DNA of 64,000 nucleotides from an uncultured Prochlorococcus sp. (GCA_902623195.1 CACNSV010000001.1:82195-146194); one strand, 5' to 3'. Counted from the first letter of the stretch, positions 12,429 to 21,422 are shown. Translations and numbers: made by a program. The notes: generated by a model from the sequence alone, not told the origin.

Positions 12429-13997
12429 TTAGTAAATTGATCCCAAATTAAATATTCCTAATTTTTTATCTGAAATATCTTTACATTCCACTAAAAGATT
12501 TGAATTATCATTAATATTAAAAATTAACTTTAGACAATCTTGCCCAAGGTTAACTGGATTATTTAACCTTAACATCAACGGTTTTCTATTCCATGGTTTA
12601 ATATTTTCTTCTTGTTGCATTTCTGCTAATTTTGGAATTCCATTTTCAAAAATTATGTCAAAATCATTATTTTCTATACTTTCGCCAATTATTATTTCAA
12701 ATTTGATTTGATCTTTATTACTGGGTTGCAAAATAAGCTCAAAAGGTTTCTCTGTAGGCCATGTTTGACCTTTATAAAAAATGGGATGCCAAAAATGTTT
12801 ATTTTCCCTTTTATTAAAAAGTCTTATTAAAAGACTTTTTGATAATATATCTTTTATTTTTACTCCTGGAGTTAAAGATAATGCTCCTAAAGAAATTGAT
12901 TCTATTGGAGGGGGATATTTAATTTTTACATCTGGCAACTTATAAGTAACCCAATTTCTAATTAATGGAATTTGAGTACCACCACCAACTAAAATTACAG
13001 ACCAAAGATCAATGATCTTACAATCTTTCCCTCTAGCATCGTTTAGTAAATTTTTTAAAAGAGAATTTAAAAGCTTAATTAGATTATTAGAAATTAATAT
13101 TTCCTCTAATAAACTCTTGCTTATTTTAAATTCCTCTCTTTTATCATTATTGATAAAAAATGATGCAATATATTGTTGATCAGACCTAATCCCCTCATCA
13201 CTTAACTTACACTTTATTTGTTCTGCAATTGCTAAATTTCTTCTATCTTTATTCAAAGGTAAAAAATATTCCACAATCCATCTATCAATATCTTTTCCCC
13301 CTAATTTACATGCAGATTTACTTATTATTTCTGCGCATCTTAGTTTTTGCTTTGAAAACTCACTAACATCTTTACCATTAAATTTTAACAATTCTGCAAT
13401 TGGTGCTGATTTACCTTCACCTCCTTCAATCTTTACAATATTCAAATCGATAGTGCTACCGCCAATATCAACAACCATTATTCTTGATCCAAAAGGTATA
13501 TTGATTCCAATTGCTGCCGCTGTTGGCTCATCAACCAATGCTATTTCTTTAATTGGTAAGTTATTGCAGATACTTATTAGCCATCTCCGATAACCTTTAT
13601 AAGTATCAATAGGAGCCGTTAAGACTAATCTTTTAATCTCAAATATTTCTGGAATATAATCCCATAGTCTTTTAAAAAAAATTTCTCCGGCTTCTTCAGG
13701 GCTTAAATATCTTTCCGTATATTTTTCATATGGATTACCAATTAGTCGTTTAAAATTAGAGTAAAAGTATTCTTGTTGGTTATTTTCATTAAAAATTTTT
13801 TGAGCTTCCTTACCTATAATTGCTTTTTCACCTTTGTTCCCCTCAAACCAAATTGCAGTTGGAACAACTCCAGGGGATTTTGTTATTGAAGGTATCTCTA
13901 AAAGTATCGGTATTGAACTTTTCTCACCTTGAAAAGCTAAAACTGTATTTGTATTTCCTAAATCAATGGAAAGGGTTCCAATTATCTTTTCAGCCAT
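12429..13997 (-). CDS. Hsp70-family (DnaK-like) protein
   Basis: Hsp70-type ATPase, 522 residues, about 110 shorter than a canonical DnaK. The actin-fold signatures are present: IDLGNTNTVLAF near residue 11 (phosphate 1), ALVDEPTAAAIGI (connect), MVVDIGGSTIDLNIV (phosphate 2) and VILVGGGTQIP (adenosine). The C-terminal ~150 residues form a divergent substrate-binding-like beta domain with no obvious helical lid or EEVD-like tail. No dnaJ or grpE is adjacent. It is probably a specialised cyanobacterial Hsp70 rather than the housekeeping DnaK; the substrate is unknown. Confidence 0.82.
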   Translation of the reverse strand: MAEKIIGTLSIDLGNTNTVLAFQGEKSSIPILLEIPSITKSPGVVPTAIWFEGNKGEKAIIGKEAQKIFNENNQQEYFYSNFKRLIGNPYEKYTERYLSPEEAGEIFFKRLWDYIPEIFEIKRLVLTAPIDTYKGYRRWLISICNNLPIKEIALVDEPTAAAIGINIPFGSRIMVVDIGGSTIDLNIVKIEGGEGKSAPIAELLKFNGKDVSEFSKQKLRCAEIISKSACKLGGKDIDRWIVEYFLPLNKDRRNLAIAEQIKCKLSDEGIRSDQQYIASFFINNDKREEFKISKSLLEEILISNNLIKLLNSLLKNLLNDARGKDCKIIDLWSVILVGGGTQIPLIRNWVTYKLPDVKIKYPPPIESISLGALSLTPGVKIKDILSKSLLIRLFNKRENKHFWHPIFYKGQTWPTEKPFELILQPSNKDQIKFEIIIGESIENNDFDIIFENGIPKLAEMQQEENIKPWNRKPLMLRLNNPVNLGQDCLKLIFNINDNSNLLVECKDISDKKLGIFNLGSIY

Positions 13998-14091
13998 AAA
14001 GAAATTTTAACTTCAATAAATTATTTAAAACTGAAATTTTAAGTCAAAGAATTTTCTTATTAATTTTAATGTATAATGAAAATAAAAACTT

Positions 14092-14328
14092 ATGAATATA
14101 TCAAATAATACCGGTATAGATTCAAATGATCTTGCCAAAAGAGGTGAAAGCTTAATAAGACAATCCAAAAATAGATATTTAACAACAGTAAAAATCGCCT
14201 TTAGAGCTAAACAAAGAAGATTTGACGACTTTGATGGCTTATTAGATGAGTCAACAATTAAACCTGTACAAAGATCTATTATTGAGTTAAGTGATGAACA
14301 AGATCAACCAGATTTATTACCTGGTTAG
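14092..14328 (+). CDS. rpoZ: RNA polymerase omega subunit (cyanobacterial type)
   Basis: A 78-residue protein matching the cyanobacterial omega signature: [51 protein letters not shown]. It assists RNA polymerase assembly. Its TAG shares a base with the GTG of the DUF1818 gene (TAGTG), so the two are translationally coupled. Confidence 0.9.
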   Translation: MNISNNTGIDSNDLAKRGESLIRQSKNRYLTTVKIAFRAKQRRFDDFDGLLDESTIKPVQRSIIELSDEQDQPDLLPG

Positions 14329-14702
14329 TGCCAAATAAAGAAGAAGATAATTGGAGATTAATTAGAAATCCAGATAAAGGTAAATATTGTTTTTTATTAA
14401 GTGTCAATCAATGGTCAATTGAATTACAAGAGCATGAATTTGTCTCTCTGTTCAAAATATTAGATTCATTAATTGATCAATTTCTAATATTAGAAAATCA
14501 ATTAATGGATGAAGAATTGATAAATTTAGAAATTGAAAGATTGCCTTGGTATGCAGAACTAGAAGGTACAAAAATTAAATGGAGTTTAAGAATTATTTTT
14601 GAAAGCAATGAACAAACTCGATCTTTTGAAATGTATTGGCCTTCATCAATTTCTAAAAAATTGTTTTTTGAAATGAGAAAAATGTGGGAATCCATGCATT
14701 AA
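14328..14702 (+). CDS. DUF1818-family protein
   Basis: A 124-residue soluble protein resembling DUF1818, which is restricted to cyanobacteria and plastid lineages. It has the WRLIRNPDKGKYCFLLSVNQWSIEL-type start (tryptophan and 'GxDxWxxEL' spacing), LMDEE in the middle and a Trp-rich end (FEMYWPSS, MRKMWESMH). It starts with GTG directly overlapping the rpoZ stop, which also argues for co-expression with transcription machinery. Function unknown. Confidence 0.75.
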   Translation: MPNKEEDNWRLIRNPDKGKYCFLLSVNQWSIELQEHEFVSLFKILDSLIDQFLILENQLMDEELINLEIERLPWYAELEGTKIKWSLRIIFESNEQTRSFEMYWPSSISKKLFFEMRKMWESMH

Positions 14703-14765
14703 ACAATTAATAAAATTGGAAGTTTTATTTTTTAATTCCCCTTTTTGAATTTTTTAATTAACAAC

Positions 14766-14818
14766 TTTTCCACAGTTTTTATAAAAAAAATCAAATAATT
14801 ATTAGACCTTGTGGAAAA
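14766..14818. repeat. Inverted pair of DnaA-box-like 9-mers
   Basis: TTTTCCACA at 14766-14774 and its exact reverse complement TGTGGAAAA at 14810-14818, 35 bp apart, in the non-coding spacer after the DUF1818 gene. TTTTCCACA matches the DnaA box form described for cyanobacteria. No dnaA or dnaN gene is nearby, so this is more likely a DnaA-binding or titration site, or chance, than the origin. Confidence 0.35.
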
Positions 14819-15005
14819 CTTGGTTTAATTTCAGAAATCTTTAAATTAATTAAAACTCTTTAGTTTTATTATTAATATTCCAAAAACGTATCTATAACTA
14901 TAATCTTAATTTAATACATAATGAGACTGGAATAATATAGGAAATTGACTTATTTTGATTTTTGATGAAAACTATCATTTAAGTGGATTATTTTTAAGTT
15001 GGCTC

Positions 15006-15260
15006 ATGCAAGAAATTAATTTAAATTTCAAAGACGATCTTTTGAAAACTCAGAATGAAATTATAAGTTTTAATTGCGAATTGCATGAGCATCTACAAAA
15101 AGCGATGAAAGATTTTATTGATAAACATCCAAATTGGGATCAATATAGAATTATTCAAGCAGCGATTGCAGGATTTTTAATGCAAAATGGATTCCATAAT
15201 AGAAATTTAACTAGATTGTATGTTGGAAATATGTTTTCAATGAATTTTGAGGATAAATAA
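15006..15260 (+). CDS. DUF2811-family protein
   Basis: A small soluble protein, 84 residues from ATG 15006 (MQEINLNFKDD). The frame opens earlier at TTG 14955, which would give 101 residues; the ATG start looks more natural. The family core is clear: the helical segment with FIDKHPNWDQYRIIQAAIAGFLMQNG, then RNLTRLYVGNMF. It is a cyanobacterial family of unknown function. It is convergent with the EVE-domain gene, with 5 bp between them. Confidence 0.75.
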   Translation: MQEINLNFKDDLLKTQNEIISFNCELHEHLQKAMKDFIDKHPNWDQYRIIQAAIAGFLMQNGFHNRNLTRLYVGNMFSMNFEDK

Positions 15261-15265
15261 AATGA

Positions 15266-15733
15266 TCAATAAAGCTTAGAAATAAGCAAATTAGCAGATT
15301 TCTTTTCTACTGGAAGTATTGATAATCTATTACCTTTTTTTACTACTAATAGTTCCTCCTCATTAAATAATGATCTTAATTCTTTTAATGAGATTATTTC
15401 TTTTGACTTAAATAAAAATCGTACTTTTACACAATCCCACCTAGGGTTCAATTTATCAGATTTTGAATCATAATATTTTGAATTCTTATCAAATTGAGTT
15501 GGATCTATAATATTTTTATTGACTATTTCCATTAAACCAACTATCCCTGGTGGTTTACAGTTTGAATGATAGAAAAATGCTTGATCACCTATTTCCATTT
15601 GTCTCATAAAGTTTCGGGCTTGATAATTCCTAATGCCATCCCAGATTGTCTCTTTTTCTTTTTCTAAAGTTTCAATACTATATGCATCTGGTTCACTCTT
15701 CATTAGCCAGTAGCTTGGTTCTTTTTTGACCAT
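15266..15733 (-). CDS. EVE-domain protein
   Basis: A 155-residue single EVE domain (PUA-like fold, thymocyte nuclear protein 1 type). Signatures: YWLMKSEPDAYSIETLEKE, WDGIRNYQARNFMRQM, GDQAFFYHSNCKPPGIVGL, and WDCVKVRF. EVE domains are thought to bind modified nucleic-acid bases. It is a stand-alone gene, so no operon partner helps to define its target. Confidence 0.9.
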   Translation of the reverse strand: MVKKEPSYWLMKSEPDAYSIETLEKEKETIWDGIRNYQARNFMRQMEIGDQAFFYHSNCKPPGIVGLMEIVNKNIIDPTQFDKNSKYYDSKSDKLNPRWDCVKVRFLFKSKEIISLKELRSLFNEEELLVVKKGNRLSILPVEKKSANLLISKLY

Positions 15734-15955
15734 AAAATTTAAGTGTAATTTTTTAATTAGAAATACTTCTTTGAATATAAATTATTATTTATTAAATTTA
15801 CAATTTGGTTAAGCCTAAGTTAAAAAAAGATCTATTGTTTTAGTGAAGATTTAAAATCCACTCTCAAATAAATTTTATTGATAATAATATTTACTGGCAA
15901 ATATTAAATTAATACTTTCATCATTATTTATTTTCAGAAATCATTAGAAAATGAA

Positions 15956-16252
15956 TTAATCAAAGTCAATGCCTACCTCATCTTTAGTGTCTCTATCTAA
16001 ATCAGGTAGTTTTGTTTCAATCCAATGATCTTTATTATCAATTCCTGAATTATTAGCATAACTCATTATATGCTTATCAACTTGCTTATAAATATCATGA
16101 AGATTTAAATCCATACGAATATCATGAGCTATTTCTGCAACCTGTTTTTCAGTTAAACAATGATCAGGATGCAAAATATCGCAACAAGGAATTCTTTTCT
16201 CTATCAATTCATTTAGATTGATTTCAATTTTGTAGTCTTGATAGACAGCCAT
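15956..16252 (-). CDS. Hypothetical protein (98 aa)
   Basis: ATG ORF, MAVYQDYKIEINLNELIEKRIP, acidic and soluble. It holds CCDILHPDHCLTEKQ (a Cys/His cluster with two adjacent cysteines, then H, H and C) and an Asp-rich tail. The cluster could bind a metal, but no known zinc-finger spacing is evident. Coding character looks genuine (98 residues, ATG start). Function not recognised. Confidence 0.6.
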   Translation of the reverse strand: MAVYQDYKIEINLNELIEKRIPCCDILHPDHCLTEKQVAEIAHDIRMDLNLHDIYKQVDKHIMSYANNSGIDNKDHWIETKLPDLDRDTKDEVGIDFD

Positions 16253-16684
16253 CTTTTTAAAATTAATAGTGATATTCTAATTATTTTTGCCAACTTGTAT
16301 TACTAAAGTCAGAGAAACAAAATTCATTATTAATTTATAAAAATAAATATTATTTTTCTCTTTTTCCTATATATTAAATCAAATAGTCCTATCTATTTAA
16401 GTGAAAATGTGTTCACCCAATAATAGTTAATAAAATTTAAAATGATATTTTTTGTATTTTAAATATTGTCAAAAAATCTATATTTTGGAAGTTTTTAAAT
16501 TTAGATGATTTATTTAAAATATTGATCTGAGCAGCTATTTTTTTTAAATATCCAATTGATCTGATATGCCTTGTTTAGTAAATTTTATAAGTTAATTATG
16601 TAATTTCTGCTATTAAGTAAGTGATTATTTTTCTTGACTACAAGAACTTAAGTTTTTAACGTGTAATTTAAATAATATTCAATC
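16253..16684. other. 430-bp AT-rich spacer
   Basis: Very AT-rich, with no ORF of convincing length, no tRNA and no clear hairpin terminator seen. TTGACT near 16634 is a possible -35 for the small membrane protein that follows at 16685, but no matching -10 at good spacing is obvious. Confidence 0.35.
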
Positions 16685-16816
16685 ATGCATACTGTAGCTA
16701 TCTTAGGTTTTTTCTCTTTAGTAGTTGTATTTTTTTTTACAGGGAGGAATGATTTTGGTTTAAAACCTACCCCTAGAAAAAATAATTCTGAAAATCTTAA
16801 TAAAGTTAGTGAATAA
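16685..16816 (+). CDS. Small single-pass membrane protein (43 aa)
   Basis: ATG ORF, MHTVAILGFFSLVVVFFFTG, then NDFGLKPTPRKNN and a polar tail ending NKVSE. There is one strong transmembrane helix (about residues 3-19) with a short soluble C terminus. It has the size and shape of photosystem-associated miniproteins but matches none I know. It is 55 bp upstream of another small ORF on the same strand. Confidence 0.55.
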   Translation: MHTVAILGFFSLVVVFFFTGRNDFGLKPTPRKNNSENLNKVSE

Positions 16817-16871
16817 TATTTTACTTTAAAAATATTTTTAAAGTAGAGTAGTTTTAGGTTATTTATCTCAA

Positions 16872-17102
16872 ATGCATTTTGATATTAGTGAAAATGCCGA
16901 ATTAGATGATGTATGGCAAATGATTTTAGAAAAGCTTGGGAATGAGGCTAAAGAAATTTGTTCTAATTCATCAAGTTTTTATACTACTCAAGATGGATTA
17001 GAATGCTCACTTAGAAAAATAAATGGAGACTTGATTGGTGTATGTTATCGAGAAAAAAATAGAAATAATGGTTTTCGTTGGACTATTAATAAGCATAATT
17101 AA
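16872..17102 (+). CDS. Hypothetical protein (76 aa)
   Basis: ATG ORF, MHFDISENAELDDVWQMILEK, soluble, ending GFRWTINKHN. The middle, SSFYTTQDGLECSLRKINGDLIG, suggests a small alpha/beta fold. There are two cysteines in the first half and one later (VCYRE). No recognised family. It probably follows the 43-aa membrane protein in one transcript. Confidence 0.55.
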   Translation: MHFDISENAELDDVWQMILEKLGNEAKEICSNSSSFYTTQDGLECSLRKINGDLIGVCYREKNRNNGFRWTINKHN

Positions 17103-17115
17103 TCATTCATATCAG

Positions 17116-17202
17116 TTATAAAGGATTCGCACCAGTTATAACCAAACCATAATAAATTATAATTCCCACTACAAGAAGGATAGCTAGAGATCGTCCAATC
17201 AT
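17116..17202 (-). CDS. 28-aa single-helix membrane protein
   Basis: Minus-strand ATG ORF: MIGRSLAILLVVGIIIYYG then LVITGANPL. Almost the whole chain is one transmembrane helix preceded by a single Arg, so the N terminus is probably cytoplasmic. Its length and layout resemble small photosystem or cytochrome b6f subunits, but the sequence matches none that I can name. It lies alone between two larger genes. Confidence 0.5.
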   Translation of the reverse strand: MIGRSLAILLVVGIIIYYGLVITGANPL

Positions 17203-17278
17203 AATTGATTTAGATTTACTTTAATTTTACAGTTTTGCTAAAAATCAATCAAATAAATTAAATAAGTTTATGCATTTA

Positions 17279-17881
17279 TTATTTTTTGATTATTCTTTTG
17301 TTCAAAAAAGAGCTAAAAATACCAATAGAAAAAATCATTAGTGCACTAAAAATAAAAACTATTAGAAACTTTTGGTCAAGAGAAGGTAAATCCCCATCAA
17401 TTATTTGCTTTATTGTTATATTTTGATCTTTTAATTCTCTTATTCCGCTTCCTGTTGCAACGAAAGGTAAATCAGAAAGCAAAACACTTAAAAATAATGC
17501 TCCAAAAAATGTTTTCCATTTTAACTTTGTAAGACCAACGCCATAACTTACAAAATCAAACCAACCTGTCATAAGACAACCAGTAAGCAAGAAAAAATTT
17601 CTTTCAAGATAATTTTTTGATAATAATTCAAATTTATTTAGTAATCTTTTTGGCATGATTTTTTGAATTAATTTTCTTCCATAAATTCTTGAAATAGAAA
17701 AACTTAAAGAACATGCAATTAAGTCAGCAATACAACTAATTAATAGTCCATTAACCAACCCAAATAAATATCCTGAGATTAATAAACAATATGTACCTGG
17801 AAGTATTGGGATAATAATGCTTATTAGTCTTAAAAGTATTATTACCAGTATTCCCCATTCACTTGTAAGAGTCTGTACCAC
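17279..17881 (-). CDS. VTT/TVP38-type (DedA/SNARE-associated) membrane protein
   Basis: A 200-residue polytopic membrane protein with four to five hydrophobic segments. The VTT core is visible: PILPGTYCLLISGYLFG, then a Gly/Ser-rich reentrant part and LMTGWFDFVSYGVGLTKLKW. Related TVP38/DedA proteins act in lipid handling at the membrane, possibly as scramblases. The start is a GTG at 17881; no in-frame ATG precedes the conserved part. Confidence 0.75.
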   Translation of the reverse strand: MVQTLTSEWGILVIILLRLISIIIPILPGTYCLLISGYLFGLVNGLLISCIADLIACSLSFSISRIYGRKLIQKIMPKRLLNKFELLSKNYLERNFFLLTGCLMTGWFDFVSYGVGLTKLKWKTFFGALFLSVLLSDLPFVATGSGIRELKDQNITIKQIIDGDLPSLDQKFLIVFIFSALMIFSIGIFSSFLNKRIIKK

Positions 17882-18191
17882 TTAAAATATTAGTAACTCT
17901 ATTAATATAAAAAACTAAAATCTTTTTTGAAAAAATTATTATTTATAAATACATCCAAAACTTAAGAATTATACTTTTGTAATGATTTAAATTCTCAATG
18001 CTTTCATTAAGAATTTATCTCTATAACCTTAAGTTAAATTATTATCTCGTAAAGATTAATTAAAAAAGATAACTACCTTTTTTTTAATAGATTAATAAAA
18101 TATACAAATCATAAAGTATTATTTTAAGACTTTAAATTCTTAGTAGAGCTTACAAAAATGATATTTCAGAATCCAAGAAGAGTTAAATAAA
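17882..18191. other. 310-bp spacer without identified features
   Basis: AT-rich sequence between the VTT-protein gene and a small minus-strand ORF. I see no ORF, RNA gene or strong inverted repeat here. Confidence 0.35.
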
Positions 18192-18323
18192 TTAATTTTT
18201 TAATAAATCATAAACTTTAAATAAGGTATTATTTTTACTGGATATTTTTTGAAGAATATTTTCTAAATCAATATATAAATTGGATCTATAATTATTGATT
18301 TTAATTTTTTTCTTTGTATCCAT
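18192..18323 (-). CDS. Possible 43-aa hypothetical protein
   Basis: Minus-strand ATG ORF starting MDTKKKIKINNYRSNLYIDL and ending FKVYDLLKN. It is basic, with a Lys-rich N terminus and a predicted helix, and has no membrane segment. AAGG lies just before the ATG. The composition (Asn/Lys/Ile) is what random AT-rich DNA also gives, so the call is tentative. Confidence 0.4.
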   Translation of the reverse strand: MDTKKKIKINNYRSNLYIDLENILQKISSKNNTLFKVYDLLKN

Positions 18324-18481
18324 CCTTGAATCCTTATTAAAATAGAAAAAATTTTATGATTCGTTTTATATATAAAATGGAAATAAAATCTCTAAAAATC
18401 ATATTATTTTTTTGGGTCTGCTCCCTATTTCAAGAACTGCAACTTTATTAGATAATTTTTTAGTTCCTAAATAAAATTATC

Positions 18482-18499
18482 TCGATATCCTCATATCGA
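18482..18499. terminator. Hairpin downstream of the LptF/G-family gene
   Basis: Perfect 7-bp stem TCGATAT / ATATCGA with a CCTC loop, 55 bp past the stop of the minus-strand permease gene. Reading on the minus strand it is followed by GATAATTTTATTT, a weak T-rich stretch, so it may act as that gene's terminator. Confidence 0.4.
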
Positions 18500-18553
18500 A
18501 GAAAAAGTAAATGTTTTTAAAATCAATAAAGTTTTTATATTATTTAGAAAATT

Positions 18554-19759
18554 CTATACGCTTGCCTTTTTTAAAAAATAACATCCACCTCCTAAAGAAA
18601 TTAATACTGGGAGCCAAGTTGCAATTACAGGTGTAATTAAACCTTTGACTCCAAAAGAACTAAATACAAATGACATAACATAATAGATAAGTATAAGAAT
18701 AACGCTTAATCCAAATCCTTGACTTCTGGAAGATCTAAGATTTGATTTTGATCCCAAGCTACTACCAATTAATCCAAAAACTATGCATGCAAACGGTAAT
18801 GTAAATTTTTCTTGAATTCTTACCTGTATTCTTCGAATTTCTTTAAGATTCCCAGTTTTTTTGTATATTTCTTCTGCCTTTAATGCTTGTATCAAAGTCA
18901 TGTCATTTGCATCTTTAGGAACTTGAGCCAATTCCATAGGCCCCTCTGAAAAGGGATAATTATATTTCTCAAAATTTATTGTTGTTGTACTGCCTTTGGG
19001 GTCAATTGATACTATATTTCCATCTATAAATGTCCAAATTGAATCATTTTTATTAAAAGATGCACTTTTGGCTTTTAATATCTGCTGAATACCTTGTCTA
19101 GAAAAATCAAGTACAGTCACACCATTCATTTTGTTATTTGAAAACCAAGATGCATAAAAAATGTGCGTTAAAAAAGTATTTGCTTTTGTAGGCTTATTTG
19201 TAACGGGGTTTATTCTTGAACCATACCTTGAAAACATTATATTACCTTTACCAACTTCACTAGTAAATGCGGTTCCCAATCCAGATCTTAAGGTGCTTTC
19301 GGCTAACTTATTACACATTGGTACCAAGCTATCATTAAAGTAAAAAGTTAAACCTGTCATTAATACTGAAATTGCAATGGCTGGAGCCACAATCCTTCTC
19401 ATTTTTATGCCCAGTGATCTTAGTGCTATTAATTCAGAATTTGAGGATAATTTCCCATAGGCTAATAAAGTTGAAAGTAGTACAGACATTGGAAATGATA
19501 AGACAAGAAAACTTGGTAGGCTATATAACAATACTTTTAATGCGAGAAATAATGGTAGGCCAAATTCCACAATCTTCCTGATAAGATCAAACATTACTCC
19601 AACTGATAATGAAATTACGGTGAATGCTGATATTGCAAAAAACATTGGTGGTAAAATTTGACCTATTAACCACCGGTCAATTAAGGGAATAAAATACCAT
19701 GGAGAAATTATTTTTCTAAGAACTTTTTGTATTAGCAATGATTGAATTGAAGATTTCAA
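18554..19759 (-). CDS. LptF/LptG-family permease (YjgP/YjgQ)
   Basis: An inner-membrane subunit of the lipopolysaccharide export transporter. It has 401 residues with N-terminal membrane helices (about residues 25-130), a large periplasmic domain in the middle, and three C-terminal helices. Family features: LIDRWLIGQILPPMFFAI near the N terminus, RSLGIKMRRIVAPAIAI, and IQEKFTLPFACIVFGLIGSSLG. Cyanobacteria often keep one such gene instead of separate LptF and LptG. It starts at TTG 19759. It fits with the lipid A genes at 52-58 kb. Confidence 0.85.
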   Translation of the reverse strand: MKSSIQSLLIQKVLRKIISPWYFIPLIDRWLIGQILPPMFFAISAFTVISLSVGVMFDLIRKIVEFGLPLFLALKVLLYSLPSFLVLSFPMSVLLSTLLAYGKLSSNSELIALRSLGIKMRRIVAPAIAISVLMTGLTFYFNDSLVPMCNKLAESTLRSGLGTAFTSEVGKGNIMFSRYGSRINPVTNKPTKANTFLTHIFYASWFSNNKMNGVTVLDFSRQGIQQILKAKSASFNKNDSIWTFIDGNIVSIDPKGSTTTINFEKYNYPFSEGPMELAQVPKDANDMTLIQALKAEEIYKKTGNLKEIRRIQVRIQEKFTLPFACIVFGLIGSSLGSKSNLRSSRSQGFGLSVILILIYYVMSFVFSSFGVKGLITPVIATWLPVLISLGGGCYFLKKASV

Positions 19760-19991
19760 AATAGATATCTTAAGGAAAAGAATTTTTTCAATTAACTGAA
19801 TTATAAAACTTTAAACATTTTTATATCAACTTAAAAAGTTTTAACTTATTAGATTAGAATCAACAGTTGGAAAATCTTTATTTAGTGTTACTTTTAATTT
19901 TTACAAAATTCAAATCTAAATAAATTATTATAAATTATTAAGTTAGTTAGTTTTTTAGATATAAAAATAATTACGTTCTAAAAAATAATTA

Positions 19992-20141
19992 ATGGATCCA
20001 AAACTAAGTTTCTTTTCAAAAAATGTAGCAATTTCAAAAAAAGATTTTAATGAAAACTGCGATAAATTAAATTATCAGAGGAAGTTAATAAGAGATATTG
20101 AAAAAAAACATAAAGAGTGGGCAAATAATATTGATGATTAA
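19992..20141 (+). CDS. Small hypothetical protein (49 aa)
   Basis: ATG ORF, MDPKLSFFSKNVAISKKDFN, highly charged, Lys/Glu/Asn-rich, ending HKEWANNIDD. It is probably a short helix and has no membrane segment. It stands alone between the LptF/G-family gene and a 105-aa hypothetical. No family recognised. Confidence 0.45.
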   Translation: MDPKLSFFSKNVAISKKDFNENCDKLNYQRKLIRDIEKKHKEWANNIDD

Positions 20142-20363
20142 AAAAAATTTTACGTTTAAGTGATTTATAAAAGATTTCTAGTTACTTACTTAATAGTAAT
20201 TTTTTATAAAAATTTCAATATTTAATTTGTTCTTAAAATTTTTAATATTAAAAAAATAATAAAAGAAGCATTTCTTAAGATATTAATCTTTGAGTAATTT
20301 TACAGGTGCCAAAATATAAATATTCATTAACTATTAATATTAAGAATTATTTTTTATTGAAAT

Positions 20364-20681
20364 ATGAATGGCGTCGCTAAAGGGAATTCAAAGGATATTG
20401 TTGAATGGTTCAACTGGTTAAATAATAAGTGGAATAGTTATGAAGCTTTTATTCAATATGAAGATGGGATTAATCCAAAAGAAGTTGCTGAGAATTTCTT
20501 AGATTTGAACAAAGGAGAGTTATTAAAATTTTTAGAGGTTCTTGACAATGATGATATAGACGCTTTGGATCAAATGCAAAAACTAACTGAATCAGAGTTT
20601 CATGTCTTTAAAATCATTAGAGATCATATACGTTTCCGCAAAAAGGTAAGATTTGTGGATTTCAAAAAAAATAGCAATTAA
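20364..20681 (+). CDS. Hypothetical protein (105 aa), paralogous to the 89-aa protein at 30972
   Basis: Acidic, helical, soluble. The core WFNWLNNKWNSYEAFI, NPKEVAENFLD, DALDQMQKLTESEFHVFK and a basic end (IRFRKKVRF) aligns without large gaps to the protein encoded at 30972-31241 (WFKWFYKSWEKF, FPSQIAERFVN, DALEEFMKLSESELHVTK, LVQLRK). The repeated L-T/S-E-S-E-x-H-V motif and matching spacing make common origin likely. Function unknown. Confidence 0.7.
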   Translation: MNGVAKGNSKDIVEWFNWLNNKWNSYEAFIQYEDGINPKEVAENFLDLNKGELLKFLEVLDNDDIDALDQMQKLTESEFHVFKIIRDHIRFRKKVRFVDFKKNSN

Positions 20682-20830
20682 AATTTAACAGAAAATACTT
20701 ATTTAATCTGATTATTTGTTCTGTGTTAAGGTACTTAACCCTTTTAATAGATACATTAATATAAATAATTTTTTTATTTTGATTAGATTTAATAAAAATC
20801 TCATAATCAGAGATTTATTATTAATTTTTT

Positions 20831-20992
20831 TTAAATAGGATCAAAAATATTTATATTTTCATTACTGATAGTTTTGTTTTCTTTTAAATTCGGAATAAAA
20901 CAATAGCCATCTTTGCAAGTGATATTTTTATTTTCTTGTTTTACATTTTCAGATAAGTTATATTCTGGATCATTTGATGTTTTATTTTGCAT
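20831..20992 (-). CDS. Small hypothetical protein with CxDGYC motif (53 aa)
   Basis: Minus-strand ATG ORF, MQNKTSNDPEYNLSENVKQ, polar and disordered-looking except for the centre ITCKDGYCFIPN, a C-x4-C pair followed by aromatic/hydrophobic residues. The paired cysteines could form a disulfide or bind a metal. No transmembrane segment and no recognised family. Confidence 0.55.
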   Translation of the reverse strand: MQNKTSNDPEYNLSENVKQENKNITCKDGYCFIPNLKENKTISNENINIFDPI

Positions 20993-21126
20993 TTTTAGAA
21001 TTTTTAAAGTCCTTACATTAATTATTAACTAAAAGTTATTGGTAAAGCAATAATTAAATAAGAATTTTCACCGATTTACTTTTTTTTGAATTTGGAGCAA
21101 AATTTATATTACATAAGAAGTTCATT

Positions 21127-21279
21127 ATGAAATCTTTAAGAAAATGGCTTTCTAATCTTTTTGAAGGGATGGCTTTTGCTTTCGTTCATCCAATAGATAA
21201 TTCCTTGCCTCCTGAAATTGGTACTCATTCTTATAGAGATAAACCTTATAAGGGTCATAGGAGTTTGTGGTATAGCTAA
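21127..21279 (+). CDS. Small hypothetical protein (50 aa)
   Basis: ATG ORF, MKSLRKWLSNLFEGMAFAFV then HPIDNSLPPEIGTHSYRDKP and GHRSLWYS. It has an amphipathic basic N-terminal helix and a Pro/Tyr-rich tail. Composition is richer in Trp, His, Pro and Gly than chance ORFs in this AT-rich DNA, which supports it as a real gene. Function not recognised. Confidence 0.6.
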   Translation: MKSLRKWLSNLFEGMAFAFVHPIDNSLPPEIGTHSYRDKPYKGHRSLWYS

Positions 21280-21323
21280 AAATTTTTTCGAAATAATCAG
21301 ATGATTTTTTTGTAAGATTTATA

Positions 21324-21422
21324 TTATCTTTTTTGGTTAGGAATATCTCTCCAAAATAGCGCCAAAATGTAAATAAATAGAGCTATTGAAGAAATGTACA
21401 GAATGGAATTTAAATGCATCAT
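21324..21422 (-). CDS. Small single-pass membrane protein (32 aa)
   Basis: Minus-strand ORF MMHLNSILYISSIALFIYI then LALFWRDIPNQKR. One transmembrane helix (about residues 5-24) is followed by a short basic tail. Two adjacent ATGs (21422 and 21419) could start it. It is the same kind of miniprotein as at 16685 and 17116; no name can be given. Confidence 0.45.
   Translation of the reverse strand: MMHLNSILYISSIALFIYILALFWRDIPNQKR

Noticed and set aside
18399-18480. Minus-strand reading frame with ...VLEIGSRPKKII*
   Set aside because: It resembles a piece of the phosphoenolpyruvate carboxylase C-terminal motif (GSRP), but it is only about 25 codons without a start and the flanks do not continue the family; probably chance.
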